The notes under the pieces are model-generated. The model did not search any database and was not told the origin of the DNA. It saw only the letters and a list, made by a program, of their open reading frames with translations. Of a DNA stretch of 64,000 nucleotides, positions 9,955 to 18,349 are shown piece by piece. The DNA comes from Leucobacter aridicollis (GTDB lineage Bacteria > Actinomycetota > Actinomycetes > Actinomycetales > Microbacteriaceae): the NCBI RefSeq assembly GCF_013409595.1, contig NZ_JACCBD010000001.1, positions 2,356,001 through 2,420,000 of the forward strand, given 5' to 3'. Numbering within the stretch: position 1 is the first letter of the stretch; each line of letters starts with the position of its first letter. The translations under genes and the position numbers were made by a program.

Positions 9955-11373
9955 TTACTCGGCGCCCTCGGGAACCTTGTTGTAGCCCGTCACCGGCTGG
10001 CTCTCGTCGAAGGCCGAGACCTTCCGCCGGAAGCCCTTCGTGAGGAACACGAGGTAAATCAGGCCGAGTACGCTCCACGCGACGCCGCCGATGAGCGCGT
10101 CGAGGTGCAGGTTCGCCCACAGGACGCCCGTGAGGATCATGCCGATGCCCGGCATGACGACGTACGAGAAGAAATCCTTCGGCGTCTTGTAGCGCTTCTG
10201 CTTGATCGCGAACCAGGCGATGACCGACACGTTGACGGCAGTGAACGCGATGAGCGCGCCGTAGTTGATGAACGCAGAGATGATCTCGAGGGTGAACGCC
10301 ATCGCGAGCAGGCTCACCGCGCCCGTCAGCACAATGTTGAACGTCGGGGTGTGGGTCTTCGGGTTGATGTAGCCGAAGAACTTCTTCGGGAGCACGTTGT
10401 TGCGGCCCATCACGAGCAGCATGCGCGACACCGACGCGTGCGAGGCGAGGCCCGAGGCGAGGGTCGCCGCGAAGCCCGCGGCGGTGAGCACGGCCTGCAG
10501 CACGGGGCCGCCGACGAACTGGCCGATGAGCGGCAGCGTTGAGTCCTCGACGAACTGCATGTCGCCGCCGGGCGCGAACTCCTGCCAGTCCGGGAAGCGG
10601 AGCTGGGTGAAGTAGCCGGCGATGAGGAAGATTGCGCCGCCGAGTACGACCGTGAGCAGGATCGCGCGGGGCATGATCTTCGGGCTCTTCGCCTCCTCGA
10701 CGTACATGGTGACGGCATCAAAGCCGATGAACGAGAAGCAGACGATCGTGGCGCCGGTGAGCACGGCGCTCATCTGCACGCCCTCGTGGAAGAACGGCTG
10801 GGTCGATGCGATCGAGCCGACGCCGTCGCCCTCCCGCAGCTGCGCCCAGACCATGGCAACGAAGACAACCATGACGACGATCGAGAAGACGAGCAGGATC
10901 ATGTTGAGGTTCGAGGTGCCGCGCATCGTGAGGTAGATGACGCTGGTCACGAGGATGCAGTACAGCACCACCCAGATCCAGCCGGGCGTTCCGGGGAAGA
11001 CAGCCTCGAGGTAGCTGCGGATGATGAGACAGTTCACCATCGGGAGGAGCAGGTAGTCGATGAGCGACGTCCAGCCCACCATGAAGCCGACGTTCGGGTG
11101 GATTGACTCGCGCACGTAGGTGTACGCCGAGCCCGCGCTCGGGATCGCGCCGGCCATCTTGCCGTAGCTGACCGCGGTGAACATCATCACGATGAGCGCG
11201 ACGAGGTACGCGAGAGGGACAACGTTGTCGGTGTCGCGAGCGACGAGGCCGAACGTGTCGAAGACTACGGTCGGGGTCATGTACCCGAGGCCGAGGCCGA
11301 CAATGGCCCACAATCCCAGGTTCCGTTTGAGCGACCCGCCGCGCTTCGCAGCGGGCGTGAACGTCTTTGTCAT
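9955..11373 (-). CDS. APC-superfamily permease, putrescine importer (PuuP)-like
   Basis: This 472-residue protein has about twelve transmembrane helices and an N-terminal APC signature (LGLWAIVGLGLGYMTPTVVFDTFG). The substrate-site region ATIVCFSFIGFDAVTMYVEEAK and the overall spacing resemble proton-driven putrescine and amino-acid importers such as PuuP. The start is fixed by AGGAGA six bases before the ATG at 11373. It follows the pot terminator in the same direction and so has its own promoter in 11374-11488. Neighbouring polyamine ABC and aminotransferase genes support a polyamine substrate, which is inference. Confidence 0.8.
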   Translation of the reverse strand: MTKTFTPAAKRGGSLKRNLGLWAIVGLGLGYMTPTVVFDTFGLVARDTDNVVPLAYLVALIVMMFTAVSYGKMAGAIPSAGSAYTYVRESIHPNVGFMVGWTSLIDYLLLPMVNCLIIRSYLEAVFPGTPGWIWVVLYCILVTSVIYLTMRGTSNLNMILLVFSIVVMVVFVAMVWAQLREGDGVGSIASTQPFFHEGVQMSAVLTGATIVCFSFIGFDAVTMYVEEAKSPKIMPRAILLTVVLGGAIFLIAGYFTQLRFPDWQEFAPGGDMQFVEDSTLPLIGQFVGGPVLQAVLTAAGFAATLASGLASHASVSRMLLVMGRNNVLPKKFFGYINPKTHTPTFNIVLTGAVSLLAMAFTLEIISAFINYGALIAFTAVNVSVIAWFAIKQKRYKTPKDFFSYVVMPGIGMILTGVLWANLHLDALIGGVAWSVLGLIYLVFLTKGFRRKVSAFDESQPVTGYNKVPEGAE

Positions 11374-11488
11374 GTGCTCTCCTAAACACCGAGAGTCGCA
11401 CAGGCTTCTTCGCTCCGGTGCGACAACTGCTGGGGCGAAATTCTGTTCCGCCAGGAGAACATCTTGCACCCATCGGGGACCCCACGCA

Positions 11489-11536
11489 AAAGCCCACCCG
11501 ACACGCCGAATTATCTTCGGCGTTCGAGTGGGCTTT
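11489..11536 (-). terminator. Terminator of pot operon
   Basis: On the minus strand an outer stem AAAGCCCAC/GTGGGCTTT and an inner stem ACGCCGAA/TTCGGCGT enclose TTATC and run into a short T tract. It lies downstream of potC and before the permease gene. Confidence 0.8.
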
Positions 11537-11570
11537 CACGCGCATCCCACACGAACAGCTGAACGTTGGG

Positions 11571-12374
11571 TTACCGGGTTGCTAGCTTTTTCTGCCGGCT
11601 GATATTGACTGACTGCACAATGATGACGAGCAGCAGCGCCCCGATGAAGACGATCGACGCGAGCACGTTCGCCTGCGCGGGCACGCCCTTGAGCGCCGAC
11701 ACGTAGATGAACTTCGGGAACGTCGTCGCCGTGCCCGAGTTGAAGTTCGTGATGATGAAGTCGTCGAACGACAGCGCGAAGCTCAAGAGCGCGGCGCCGA
11801 TAATGCCGGGCATGAGCATCGGCAGCGTGATCCGCCAGAACACCTGACCGGGAGACGCGTACAGGTCGCGTCCCGCCTCCTCGATCGCCGGGTTCAGCGA
11901 TGCGACGCGCGCCTTCACCGCGACGACCACGTACGAGATGCAGAACATCACGTGCGCGAGGATCACGGTGCCGAGGCCCTTCTCGACGCCGGCGAGCAGA
12001 AACTGCGCGGCGAGGCCCGCGCCGAGCACGACCTCCGGGGTCGCCATCGGCGTGAACAGGAGCAGGCTGATCGTCGAGCGGAACTTGAACCGGTAGCGCA
12101 CGAGCGCGATCGCGATCATCGTCCCGAGCACCGTCGCGATGACCGTCGACACGAGACCAACCATGATCGAGTTCCCGAACGCGGTACACACCTGCGGGGC
12201 GCCGCACGGGTTCTGCCAGTTCTCGAGCGAGAAGCCGTTCCAAATGATGTTGTTGCGGCCGCGCTTCTCGTTGAACGAGAACAGGATCACATGGGCGATC
12301 GGCAGCAGCAGATAGATGAGGCCGATCGCGCCCACGACAGGGACGAACGCCTTGCCAAGACTGAACTTCTTCAC
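11571..12374 (-). CDS. potC: Spermidine/putrescine ABC transporter permease PotC
   Basis: This 267-residue membrane subunit has about six transmembrane helices. The EAA loop, which contacts the ATPase, reads EEAGRDLYASPGQVFWRITL. Helices include AFVPVVGAIGLIYLLLPIAHV and the C-terminal ASIVFIGALLLVIIVQSV. With PotB it forms the polyamine channel in the cytoplasmic membrane. Its ATG overlaps the potB stop by four bases (12371-12374). It is the last gene of potDABC. Confidence 0.94.
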   Translation of the reverse strand: MKKFSLGKAFVPVVGAIGLIYLLLPIAHVILFSFNEKRGRNNIIWNGFSLENWQNPCGAPQVCTAFGNSIMVGLVSTVIATVLGTMIAIALVRYRFKFRSTISLLLFTPMATPEVVLGAGLAAQFLLAGVEKGLGTVILAHVMFCISYVVVAVKARVASLNPAIEEAGRDLYASPGQVFWRITLPMLMPGIIGAALLSFALSFDDFIITNFNSGTATTFPKFIYVSALKGVPAQANVLASIVFIGALLLVIIVQSVNISRQKKLATR

Positions 12375-13231
12375 AGCAGATCCTCCGCCCCGCTCTTGCG
12401 CACATACGTCGCGATCATCACGAGAATGATCACCATGAGCATGATCGACAGCGCCGCCGCCATCGGATAGTTCTGGGTCTGCAGGAAGTTCGACTCGATG
12501 ACGTTACCGATCATCGCCGTGCTCGTGCCGCCCAAGAACTCCCGCGACGCGACGACGTAGTCGCCGGACATCGGGATGAAGCTCAGCAGGGTGCCCGACA
12601 CGATGCCAGGCATCGAGAGCGGCAGGGTGACCCGCCGGAACGTCGTCACCGGCGACGCGTACAGGTCGCTCCCGGCCTCCAGCAGCCGCAGGTCGAGCGC
12701 CTGGAGCGACGCGAACATCGGCAGCACCATGAACGGAATGAAGTTGTAGACGAGACCGAAGATCACCGAGAAGTGCGTGCCGATGAGCTCGCTTGGGAGG
12801 ATCGACTTCCACGCGAGCGTGCGGAGCAGCATGCTGATGAAGAACGGCGCGACGACAAGGATCAGCAGGATCCCCTGCAGCATCGGCTTCGAACGCACCT
12901 TCACGCCGATGAGGTAGGCCAGTGGATAGCTGATGAGCAGCCCGATGATCGTCGCCGTCAGCGCGTAGATAAAGGAGCGCACGAGGTGCGGCCAGTACTC
13001 GCTGAGCGCGGTCCAGTAGTTGCCGAACTCGAGGGCGGCGACGTACTGCCCGATCCCGCCCGAGGCCGCCGGGGCCTGGAGCGCGGTGAGCGCGAGCTGA
13101 ATGAAGGGAGCGACGAAGAACAGCAGCATGTAGGCGATGCCGGGCGCGAGCAGGAGAAGGACGACCCATCCCTGCCTGCGCGGGTGCTGTTCGACCGCTT
13201 TCGTGTTTCCGGAGAATGCCGTAAACGCCAT
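12371..13231 (-). CDS. potB: Spermidine/putrescine ABC transporter permease PotB
   Basis: This 286-residue permease has six predicted helices, beginning with VVLLLLAPGIAYMLLFFVAPF. The EAA loop LLEAGSDLYASPVTTFRRVTL is intact apart from normal family variation. The segment SFIPMSGDYVVASREFLGG is typical of PotB and separates it from PotC. It starts 12 bases after the potA stop. Together with PotA, PotC and PotD it imports polyamines. Confidence 0.94.
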   Translation of the reverse strand: MAFTAFSGNTKAVEQHPRRQGWVVLLLLAPGIAYMLLFFVAPFIQLALTALQAPAASGGIGQYVAALEFGNYWTALSEYWPHLVRSFIYALTATIIGLLISYPLAYLIGVKVRSKPMLQGILLILVVAPFFISMLLRTLAWKSILPSELIGTHFSVIFGLVYNFIPFMVLPMFASLQALDLRLLEAGSDLYASPVTTFRRVTLPLSMPGIVSGTLLSFIPMSGDYVVASREFLGGTSTAMIGNVIESNFLQTQNYPMAAALSIMLMVIILVMIATYVRKSGAEDLL

Positions 13232-13243
13232 GGCGGTGACCCC

Positions 13244-14425
13244 CTACTCGGCTCTGGCTGCCTGCGCGGCGATCGCCTGCGTCGAGAACTCGGCCGTGAT
13301 CGAGCCGGTGTTGGTCTCGTCGTCGGCGAGGCCGAACGTGTGCTCGACGAGCCAGCTCAGCCACACCTCGTCGCCGAGGCGCGCGGCCGGGCCAGCCTCG
13401 ACGTTCTGCGCGAACACCTGCACCTGCCCGAACTCCGGCGCCTCGACCGTGTACTGGGTGCTGACGCCGCTGAACGAGACGTCGGTGATCCGGCCGGGAC
13501 CGATCGCGTTGACGCCCGCCGCCTCCTCCGGAGCCTCGCTGTGGAGCCTGATCTTCTCCGGACGCACGCCGACAGTGATCGTGCCAGACGTGCGCTCCGT
13601 CCGCGCGAGCGGCACCGTGATCCGGTCGCCGTTCAGTGAGGTATGGATCGCCTCACCGCTCTCCCCCGTCACCCGCACAACGAACAGGTTGGACTGGCCG
13701 AGGAAGTTCGCGACGAACACCGTCTTCGGGAGTTCGTACAGCACCTCCGGGGCGCCCATCTGCTCGATCCTGCCTTTGTTCATCACGGCGACGGTATCGG
13801 CCATTGTCATGGCCTCCTCCTGGTCGTGGGTGACGTGCAGGAAGGTGAGCCCGACCTCCTGTTGAATCTCCTTGAGCTCCTGCTGCATCTGCCGCCGGAG
13901 CTTGAGGTCGAGCGCGCCGAGCGGCTCGTCGAGCAGCAGCAGTGCGGGCCGGTTCACGACGGCGCGCGCGAGCGCGACGCGCTGCTGCTGACCGCCCGAG
14001 AGCTGCGCCGGCTTGCGGTCGGCGACGTGGTCCAGCTCGACGAGCCGGAGCGCCTCGTGCGCCTTGCCCACCGGGTCGCCGATCCGCCGACGGCGCAGGC
14101 CAAACGCGACGTTCTCGAGGATCGACATGTGCGGGAACAGCGCATACGACTGGAACACGGTGTTCACGGGGCGCCTGTGGGGCTTCAGCGCGGTGACGTC
14201 CGTGCCCCCGATCCTGATCTGCCCCTCGCTCGGCTCCTCGAGCCCGGCCACGAGCCGCAACGTCGTCGTCTTGCCGCAGCCAGACGGGCCGAGCAGCGCG
14301 AAGAACGAACCGGCGGGGATCGTGAGATCGAGGTGCTCGATCGCGGTGAACCCGGGGAATCGCTTTTGGATCCCGACGAGTTCGAGGTCTGCGCCGGACT
14401 CGGCGAATGAGTTACTCGCAGCCAT
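13244..14425 (-). CDS. potA: Polyamine ABC transporter ATP-binding protein PotA
   Basis: The 393-residue ATPase has Walker A GPSGCGKT (about 46-53), signature LSGGQQQR, Walker B LLLLDEP and switch region VTHDQEEAM. A C-terminal TOBE regulatory domain (about 285-370) follows, as in PotA and other CUT1-like ATPases. It powers PotBC. It starts three bases after the potD stop, so it is cotranscribed. Confidence 0.95.
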   Translation of the reverse strand: MAASNSFAESGADLELVGIQKRFPGFTAIEHLDLTIPAGSFFALLGPSGCGKTTTLRLVAGLEEPSEGQIRIGGTDVTALKPHRRPVNTVFQSYALFPHMSILENVAFGLRRRRIGDPVGKAHEALRLVELDHVADRKPAQLSGGQQQRVALARAVVNRPALLLLDEPLGALDLKLRRQMQQELKEIQQEVGLTFLHVTHDQEEAMTMADTVAVMNKGRIEQMGAPEVLYELPKTVFVANFLGQSNLFVVRVTGESGEAIHTSLNGDRITVPLARTERTSGTITVGVRPEKIRLHSEAPEEAAGVNAIGPGRITDVSFSGVSTQYTVEAPEFGQVQVFAQNVEAGPAARLGDEVWLSWLVEHTFGLADDETNTGSITAEFSTQAIAAQAARAE

Positions 14426-14428
14426 CGG

Positions 14429-15652
14429 TTACAGCCCCAGCACCTTCTGGAACTCGGCGGAGTACTTCTTATCTTCCTCGGGCGAGAGGGAGCGGAAGCT
14501 GTGCAGGCGCGTCCAGTCTTCCTCTGACGGGAAGATGAGCGGGTTCTCTGCGTTCTCGGGATTCAGCTTCTGCATCGCCTCCTGCGTGCCCTTCACCGGC
14601 GGCACGAACGTCACGTAGTCGGCGACGGCCGCCATCACCTCGGGGTCGTAGTAGAAGTTGATCATCTCCTCGGCGAGCTTCTTCTTCGCCGACTCGGTTC
14701 CGTTCGGAATGGTGAAGGAGTCGGCCGCGATCATGCCGCCCGACTCGGGCACCTCGATCGTCCAGCGCGGGCCGTCTGGCGACTCGGCGTTCATCATCAC
14801 GACGTCGCCCGTCCAGACCATCGCGGCGAGGGTGTCGCCGCGCTCCAGATCCTGCGTGTACGAGTTGCCCTTCACGTTCTTGATCTGGCCGCTCTGGATG
14901 CCGTCGTCGAGCCACTGGATCGCCTCGCCCCACTCCTTGTCGCCCCAGGTTCCCGCGGGGTCATAGCCGAGGCCAGCGAGGATGATGCCCATCGTGTCGC
15001 GCATCTCCGTGAGCACGCCGACCTTGCCCTTGAGTGAGGGCTGCATGAAGTCGTCGAGCGTCTTGATGCCGCCGGGGACGGCCTCGGTGTCCCACATCAG
15101 GCAGGACGCGGGAAGCTGCCAGGGGATCGTGAACTTGCGGCCCTGGTCAGCGTCGAGCGCGTTGAGCTGAGCGTCAACGAGGTTCGCGGTGACGTTCGGC
15201 AGGTTGGCGTAGTCGAACTCCTGCACCTGCTTGGCCTGGATGAGGCGGGCATTCATCCAGTCCGTGAACGTGATGACGTCGTAGCCGGTGTGCTGGCCGA
15301 GCTCGAGCTGATCCTTGATCTTGCCGTAGAACGTGTTGTTATCGTCGATGTCTTCGATGTATTCGACGGCGATGCCCGTCTCCTCGGTGAAGAGGTCGAG
15401 CGAGTCGTACCAGCCGGTCTCCTCGTTGAAGTCGAGGTAGTAGGTCCAGTTGCCCCAGACGAGGCTCTTCTCTCCGCCGCCACCGCCGCCTCCGCCGGCG
15501 CCTCCGGGGGCGCACGACGCGAGCGTGAGCGCGCCGAGCCCGGCGGCTCCGACCGCTGCGCCCTTGAGCATCTGACGGCGGTCGAACTGCGCGCTGCGCA
15601 CCATGTTCACGATACTGGCGATCATGGGGTCTTCGGGGATACGGCGTGCCAT
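14429..15652 (-). CDS. potD: Spermidine/putrescine-binding lipoprotein PotD
   Basis: This 407-residue substrate-binding lipoprotein feeds the PotABC importer. An arginine pair (FDRRQMLKGAAVGAAG) precedes a lipobox LASC (about residue 47), suggesting Tat-type export and lipid anchoring, followed by a glycine-rich linker. Ligand-domain hallmarks are WTYYLDFNEETG and VEYIEDIDDNN. ATG 15652 has AGGAGA six bases upstream; an ATG at 15751 would add 33 unlikely residues. It is first in potDABC and divergent from an Lrp regulator. A close paralogue lies at 24718-25923. Confidence 0.94.
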   Translation of the reverse strand: MARRIPEDPMIASIVNMVRSAQFDRRQMLKGAAVGAAGLGALTLASCAPGGAGGGGGGGGEKSLVWGNWTYYLDFNEETGWYDSLDLFTEETGIAVEYIEDIDDNNTFYGKIKDQLELGQHTGYDVITFTDWMNARLIQAKQVQEFDYANLPNVTANLVDAQLNALDADQGRKFTIPWQLPASCLMWDTEAVPGGIKTLDDFMQPSLKGKVGVLTEMRDTMGIILAGLGYDPAGTWGDKEWGEAIQWLDDGIQSGQIKNVKGNSYTQDLERGDTLAAMVWTGDVVMMNAESPDGPRWTIEVPESGGMIAADSFTIPNGTESAKKKLAEEMINFYYDPEVMAAVADYVTFVPPVKGTQEAMQKLNPENAENPLIFPSEEDWTRLHSFRSLSPEEDKKYSAEFQKVLGL

Positions 15653-16080
15653 AAAAGTCTCCTTTGACTCATATTTAGCTACGTTCGGCTCTTTCGTTGA
15701 GCCCAGCGTGTCGTAGTCACGAATATCCCATACGGGGGCCGCGGTTGCCAATCGAATAGGCGTAAATTCACCGACATCTTCACGAAACAGTTACATTTCA
15801 GATGATTTGCCGTCGATTCGCACGGTGAACACTTACATAAGGGACGGAATCCGCCGGAAAAACCCGGAATTCATTTGGGACCAGGCCGCGCGTTGATACA
15901 GTTTGCAGAGGACACCCCCGCGACCCGCCGCCGCACCGCCGCCGCCGCACCACCTTCGCACCGATGCCGCACCGACGCGCCGCAGCTCAATCGCGTCCAG
16001 ATGGGCAAATACGCATAATTCTGGTGCCGAAACAACGGATTCCTTTGCTATTTCCAGATTGAACTGTCAGAATCAGAAGC
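15653..16080. promoter_or_regulatory. Divergent control region of potDABC and lrp-aminotransferase
   Basis: This 428-bp non-coding stretch separates divergent transcripts. It is locally A+T-rich at 15750-15850 and 16000-16075, and has a CCGCCG-rich low-complexity block near 15910-15980. The CAGAAT hexamer at 16070-16075 lies six bases before the GTG at 16081 and could be the -10 of a leaderless lrp transcript. An AsnC/Lrp-type product probably binds here. No exact operator could be assigned. Confidence 0.5.
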
Positions 16081-16548
16081 GTGAGCAGCAAACGAACTAG
16101 TCCTGCCCTCGATTCGACGTCGAAGGCGATCATTGAGCAACTTCAGCTCGACGGTCGCCGCTCGTACGCCGAGATCGGGAAGGCGGTCGGTCTCAGCGAG
16201 GCCGCCGTCAGGCAGCGTGTTCAGAAGCTCACGGATGCCGGGGTCATGCAGATTGTTGCAGTGACCGACCCGATGCGACTCGGTTTCCACCGACAAGCAA
16301 TGCTCGGCATTCGCGTTTCAGGCGACACCAGGGTCGTCGCCGACCGCCTCGCGGAACTGTCCGAAGTGAGCTACGTCGTATTGAGCGCTGGCTCCTTCGA
16401 CATCCTCGCCGAGGTTGTCTGTGAGGACGACGACGGTCTCATCGAGCTCCTGAACGACAAGATCAGGGACATCGATGGAGTCTCAGCCACTGAGACGTTC
16501 GTCTACCTCCAACTCAACAAACAAAAATACGACTGGGGAACGAGATAA
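16081..16548 (+). CDS. Lrp/AsnC-family transcriptional regulator
   Basis: This 155-residue protein has an AsnC-type helix-turn-helix (residues about 10-60, RRSYAEIGKAVGLSEAAVRQRVQKL) and a C-terminal RAM effector domain (about 75-145) that binds amino acids or related amines and drives oligomerisation. It starts at GTG 16081. The aminotransferase gene begins two bases after its stop, and the pot operon is divergent, so it probably regulates polyamine transport and catabolism in response to a polyamine or amino acid. Confidence 0.9.
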   Translation: MSSKRTSPALDSTSKAIIEQLQLDGRRSYAEIGKAVGLSEAAVRQRVQKLTDAGVMQIVAVTDPMRLGFHRQAMLGIRVSGDTRVVADRLAELSEVSYVVLSAGSFDILAEVVCEDDDGLIELLNDKIRDIDGVSATETFVYLQLNKQKYDWGTR

Positions 16549-16550
16549 CC

Positions 16551-17945
16551 ATGTCTTTCGATCCGACTGCTGCGGTCGACACTGCTGCGCTCCAGGCTTC
16601 GGCCAAGCGCCACATGTGGCCGCACTTCACTAACCGCAAGGTGCTCAACGACGGTATCCCCGTCATCACGCGCGCCGAGGGCCACCACATTTACGACGCC
16701 GCTGGCAAGGAGTACATCGACGGCCTCGCAGGCCTGTTCGTTGTCAACGCCGGCCACGGCCGTCAGCGCATCGTCGACGCAGCTGCTAAGCAGATGAAGC
16801 AGCTCGACTTCATGCCGCTCTGGTCGTACGCTCACCCCGCCGCAATCGAGCTGTCGGAGCGCCTCGCTTCGTACGCTCCCGGCGAGATGAACAAGGTCTT
16901 CTTCACCACCGGTGGTGGCGAGGCTGTGGAGTCGGCGTTCAAGCTGGCGAAGCACTTCTGGAAGATCAAGGGCCAGCCGATGAAGCACAAGGTCATCTCG
17001 CGCTCGGTCGCTTACCACGGCACCCCGCAGGGCGCGCTGGCGATCACCGGCATTCCCGACATGAAGAAGTTCTACGAGCCGCTGACCCCGGGTGGTCACC
17101 GTGTTCCGAACACCAACTTCTACCGCGCTGAAGAGATGGGCGCCCCTTCGGACGACATCGAGGCATTCGGCCAGTGGGCTGCAAACCGCATCGAAGAGGC
17201 GATCCTCTTCGAGGGCCCCGAGACCGTTGCTGCAGTGTTCCTTGAGCCCGTGCAGAACTCGGGTGGCTGCTTCCCGCCTCCCCCCGGCTACTTCAAGCGC
17301 GTTCGCGAGATCTGCGACCAGTACGACGTGCTCCTCGTCTCGGATGAGGTCATCTGTGCGTACGGCCGCGTCGGCGAGTTCTTCGCTTCGAAGGCGCTCG
17401 GCTACGAGCCCGACATCATCACCTCTGCAAAGGGCATCACCTCGGGCTACGTCCCGCTCGGTGCGATGATCGTCTCGGACAAGGTGTCGGAGCCCTTCAA
17501 CTCGGAGGACAACACCTTCTACCACGGCTTCACGTTCGCGGGCCACCCCGCTGCTGCAGCCGCTGCACTCGAGAACCTCGACATCTTCGAGGAGGAGGAC
17601 CTCAACGGCCGCGTCCGCGAGAACAGCCCGCTGTTCCGCGCCGAGCTCGAGAAGCTCCTCGACATCGACATCGTCGGTGACGTCCGCGGTGAGGGCTACT
17701 TCTTCGGCATCGAGCTTGTCAAAGACAAGTCGACCAAGGAGACCTTCAACGAGGCCGAGTCGAACCGCCTGCTGCGCGACTACCTCTCGCCCGCTCTGTG
17801 GGACGCAGGCCTGTACTGCCGCGCCGACGACCGTGGAGACCCCGTCATCCAGCTCGCTCCGCCGCTGACCATTGGCCCGGCTGAGTTCGCTGAGATCGGC
17901 GGCATCCTCCGCAGCGTTCTGAAGGACGCTTCGTCGAAGATCTAA
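16551..17945 (+). CDS. Class III PLP aminotransferase (putrescine/omega-amino acid:pyruvate type)
   Basis: This 464-residue fold-type I enzyme moves an amino group from a terminal amine or omega-amino acid to a keto acid. The cofactor-binding glycines are in FFTTGGGEAVESAFKLAK, the PLP aspartate in LLVSDEVICAYGRVG, and the Schiff-base lysine in SAKGITSGYVPLGAM (about residue 291). This pattern resembles SpuC-type putrescine:pyruvate aminotransferases. Its linkage with Lrp and potDABC supports polyamine degradation. Codon use is less GC-extreme than neighbours (many GCT and GTT codons), which suggests high expression. Confidence 0.9.
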   Translation: MSFDPTAAVDTAALQASAKRHMWPHFTNRKVLNDGIPVITRAEGHHIYDAAGKEYIDGLAGLFVVNAGHGRQRIVDAAAKQMKQLDFMPLWSYAHPAAIELSERLASYAPGEMNKVFFTTGGGEAVESAFKLAKHFWKIKGQPMKHKVISRSVAYHGTPQGALAITGIPDMKKFYEPLTPGGHRVPNTNFYRAEEMGAPSDDIEAFGQWAANRIEEAILFEGPETVAAVFLEPVQNSGGCFPPPPGYFKRVREICDQYDVLLVSDEVICAYGRVGEFFASKALGYEPDIITSAKGITSGYVPLGAMIVSDKVSEPFNSEDNTFYHGFTFAGHPAAAAAALENLDIFEEEDLNGRVRENSPLFRAELEKLLDIDIVGDVRGEGYFFGIELVKDKSTKETFNEAESNRLLRDYLSPALWDAGLYCRADDRGDPVIQLAPPLTIGPAEFAEIGGILRSVLKDASSKI

Positions 17946-17966
17946 TGATCTGACTCACCCAGTCTG

Positions 17967-17998
17967 GTGGCCCCTCCCGCGCTCGCGGGAGGGGCCAC
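17967..17998 (+). terminator. Terminator after aminotransferase
   Basis: A perfect 15-bp stem (17967-17981 with 17984-17998, GTGGCCCCTCCCGCG) with a CT loop lies 22 bases past the stop. Confidence 0.8.
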
Positions 17999-18060
17999 TT
18001 GCGTCTGTGCTCCCCGCCCCAGCCCAGCCCAGCCCCCGATCCTGATCTTGACCCTGAACC

Positions 18061-18114
18061 CTGACTCTGGCTCTGACTCTGACTCTGACTCTGACTCTGA
18101 CTCTGACTCTGACC
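18061..18114. repeat. Hexanucleotide tandem repeat (CTGACT)n
   Basis: Nine consecutive 6-base units occur, seven of them exactly CTGACT, with variants CTGGCT (second) and CTGACC (last). Degenerate CTGA-like units (CTGATCTTGACCCTGAACC) lead into it, and CCCAGCCC-type low complexity flanks it on both sides (18015-18040 and 18160-18210). In one frame it would read Ser-Asp repeats and in the other strand Ser-Glu repeats, but neither frame has a credible gene. It is non-coding and prone to slippage. Confidence 0.9.
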
Positions 18115-18222
18115 ATCCCTCCCGGGCTCCCGACCAGCCCACTCCCGGTCTTCTGACCAGCCCAGTCCCGGCCCCCAGCCCCTCTCGGCCCCATCCCCAG
18201 CCCCAGCCCCTCACGTCCCCAC

Positions 18223-18290
18223 ACACCCAAGTTTTCTTCCGACGCTCAATTTCCCAGGACAATTGCGATGACAAGGAAAGTTTGGGGTGT
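18223..18290 (+). repeat. Interspersed palindromic element, copy 1
   Basis: Arms ACACCCAAGTTTTC (18223-18236) and GGAAAGTTTGGGGTGT (18275-18290) are near-complementary, with an inner CGC-T-CAATT/AATTGCG stem. The arms resemble those at 19535, 55070 (opposite strand) and 60581. It lies 60 bp past the stop of the AbiEi-like gene. The rest of the 17999-18349 gap is low-complexity sequence with no gene. Confidence 0.6.
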
Positions 18291-18349
18291 TCAGGATCTC
18301 GGCACGGTCAGATCCCACTCGGCACGACGGGGCAGCGAGGGGGCGGCTT

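Noticed and set aside
17942..18274. 110-codon minus-strand frame with Ser-Glu repeats, and a 162-codon plus-strand frame with Ser-Asp repeats at 17967-18455
   Set aside because: Both read through the aminotransferase terminator and the hexanucleotide repeat; neither has a ribosome site or domain. The open frames result from the 6-base period.
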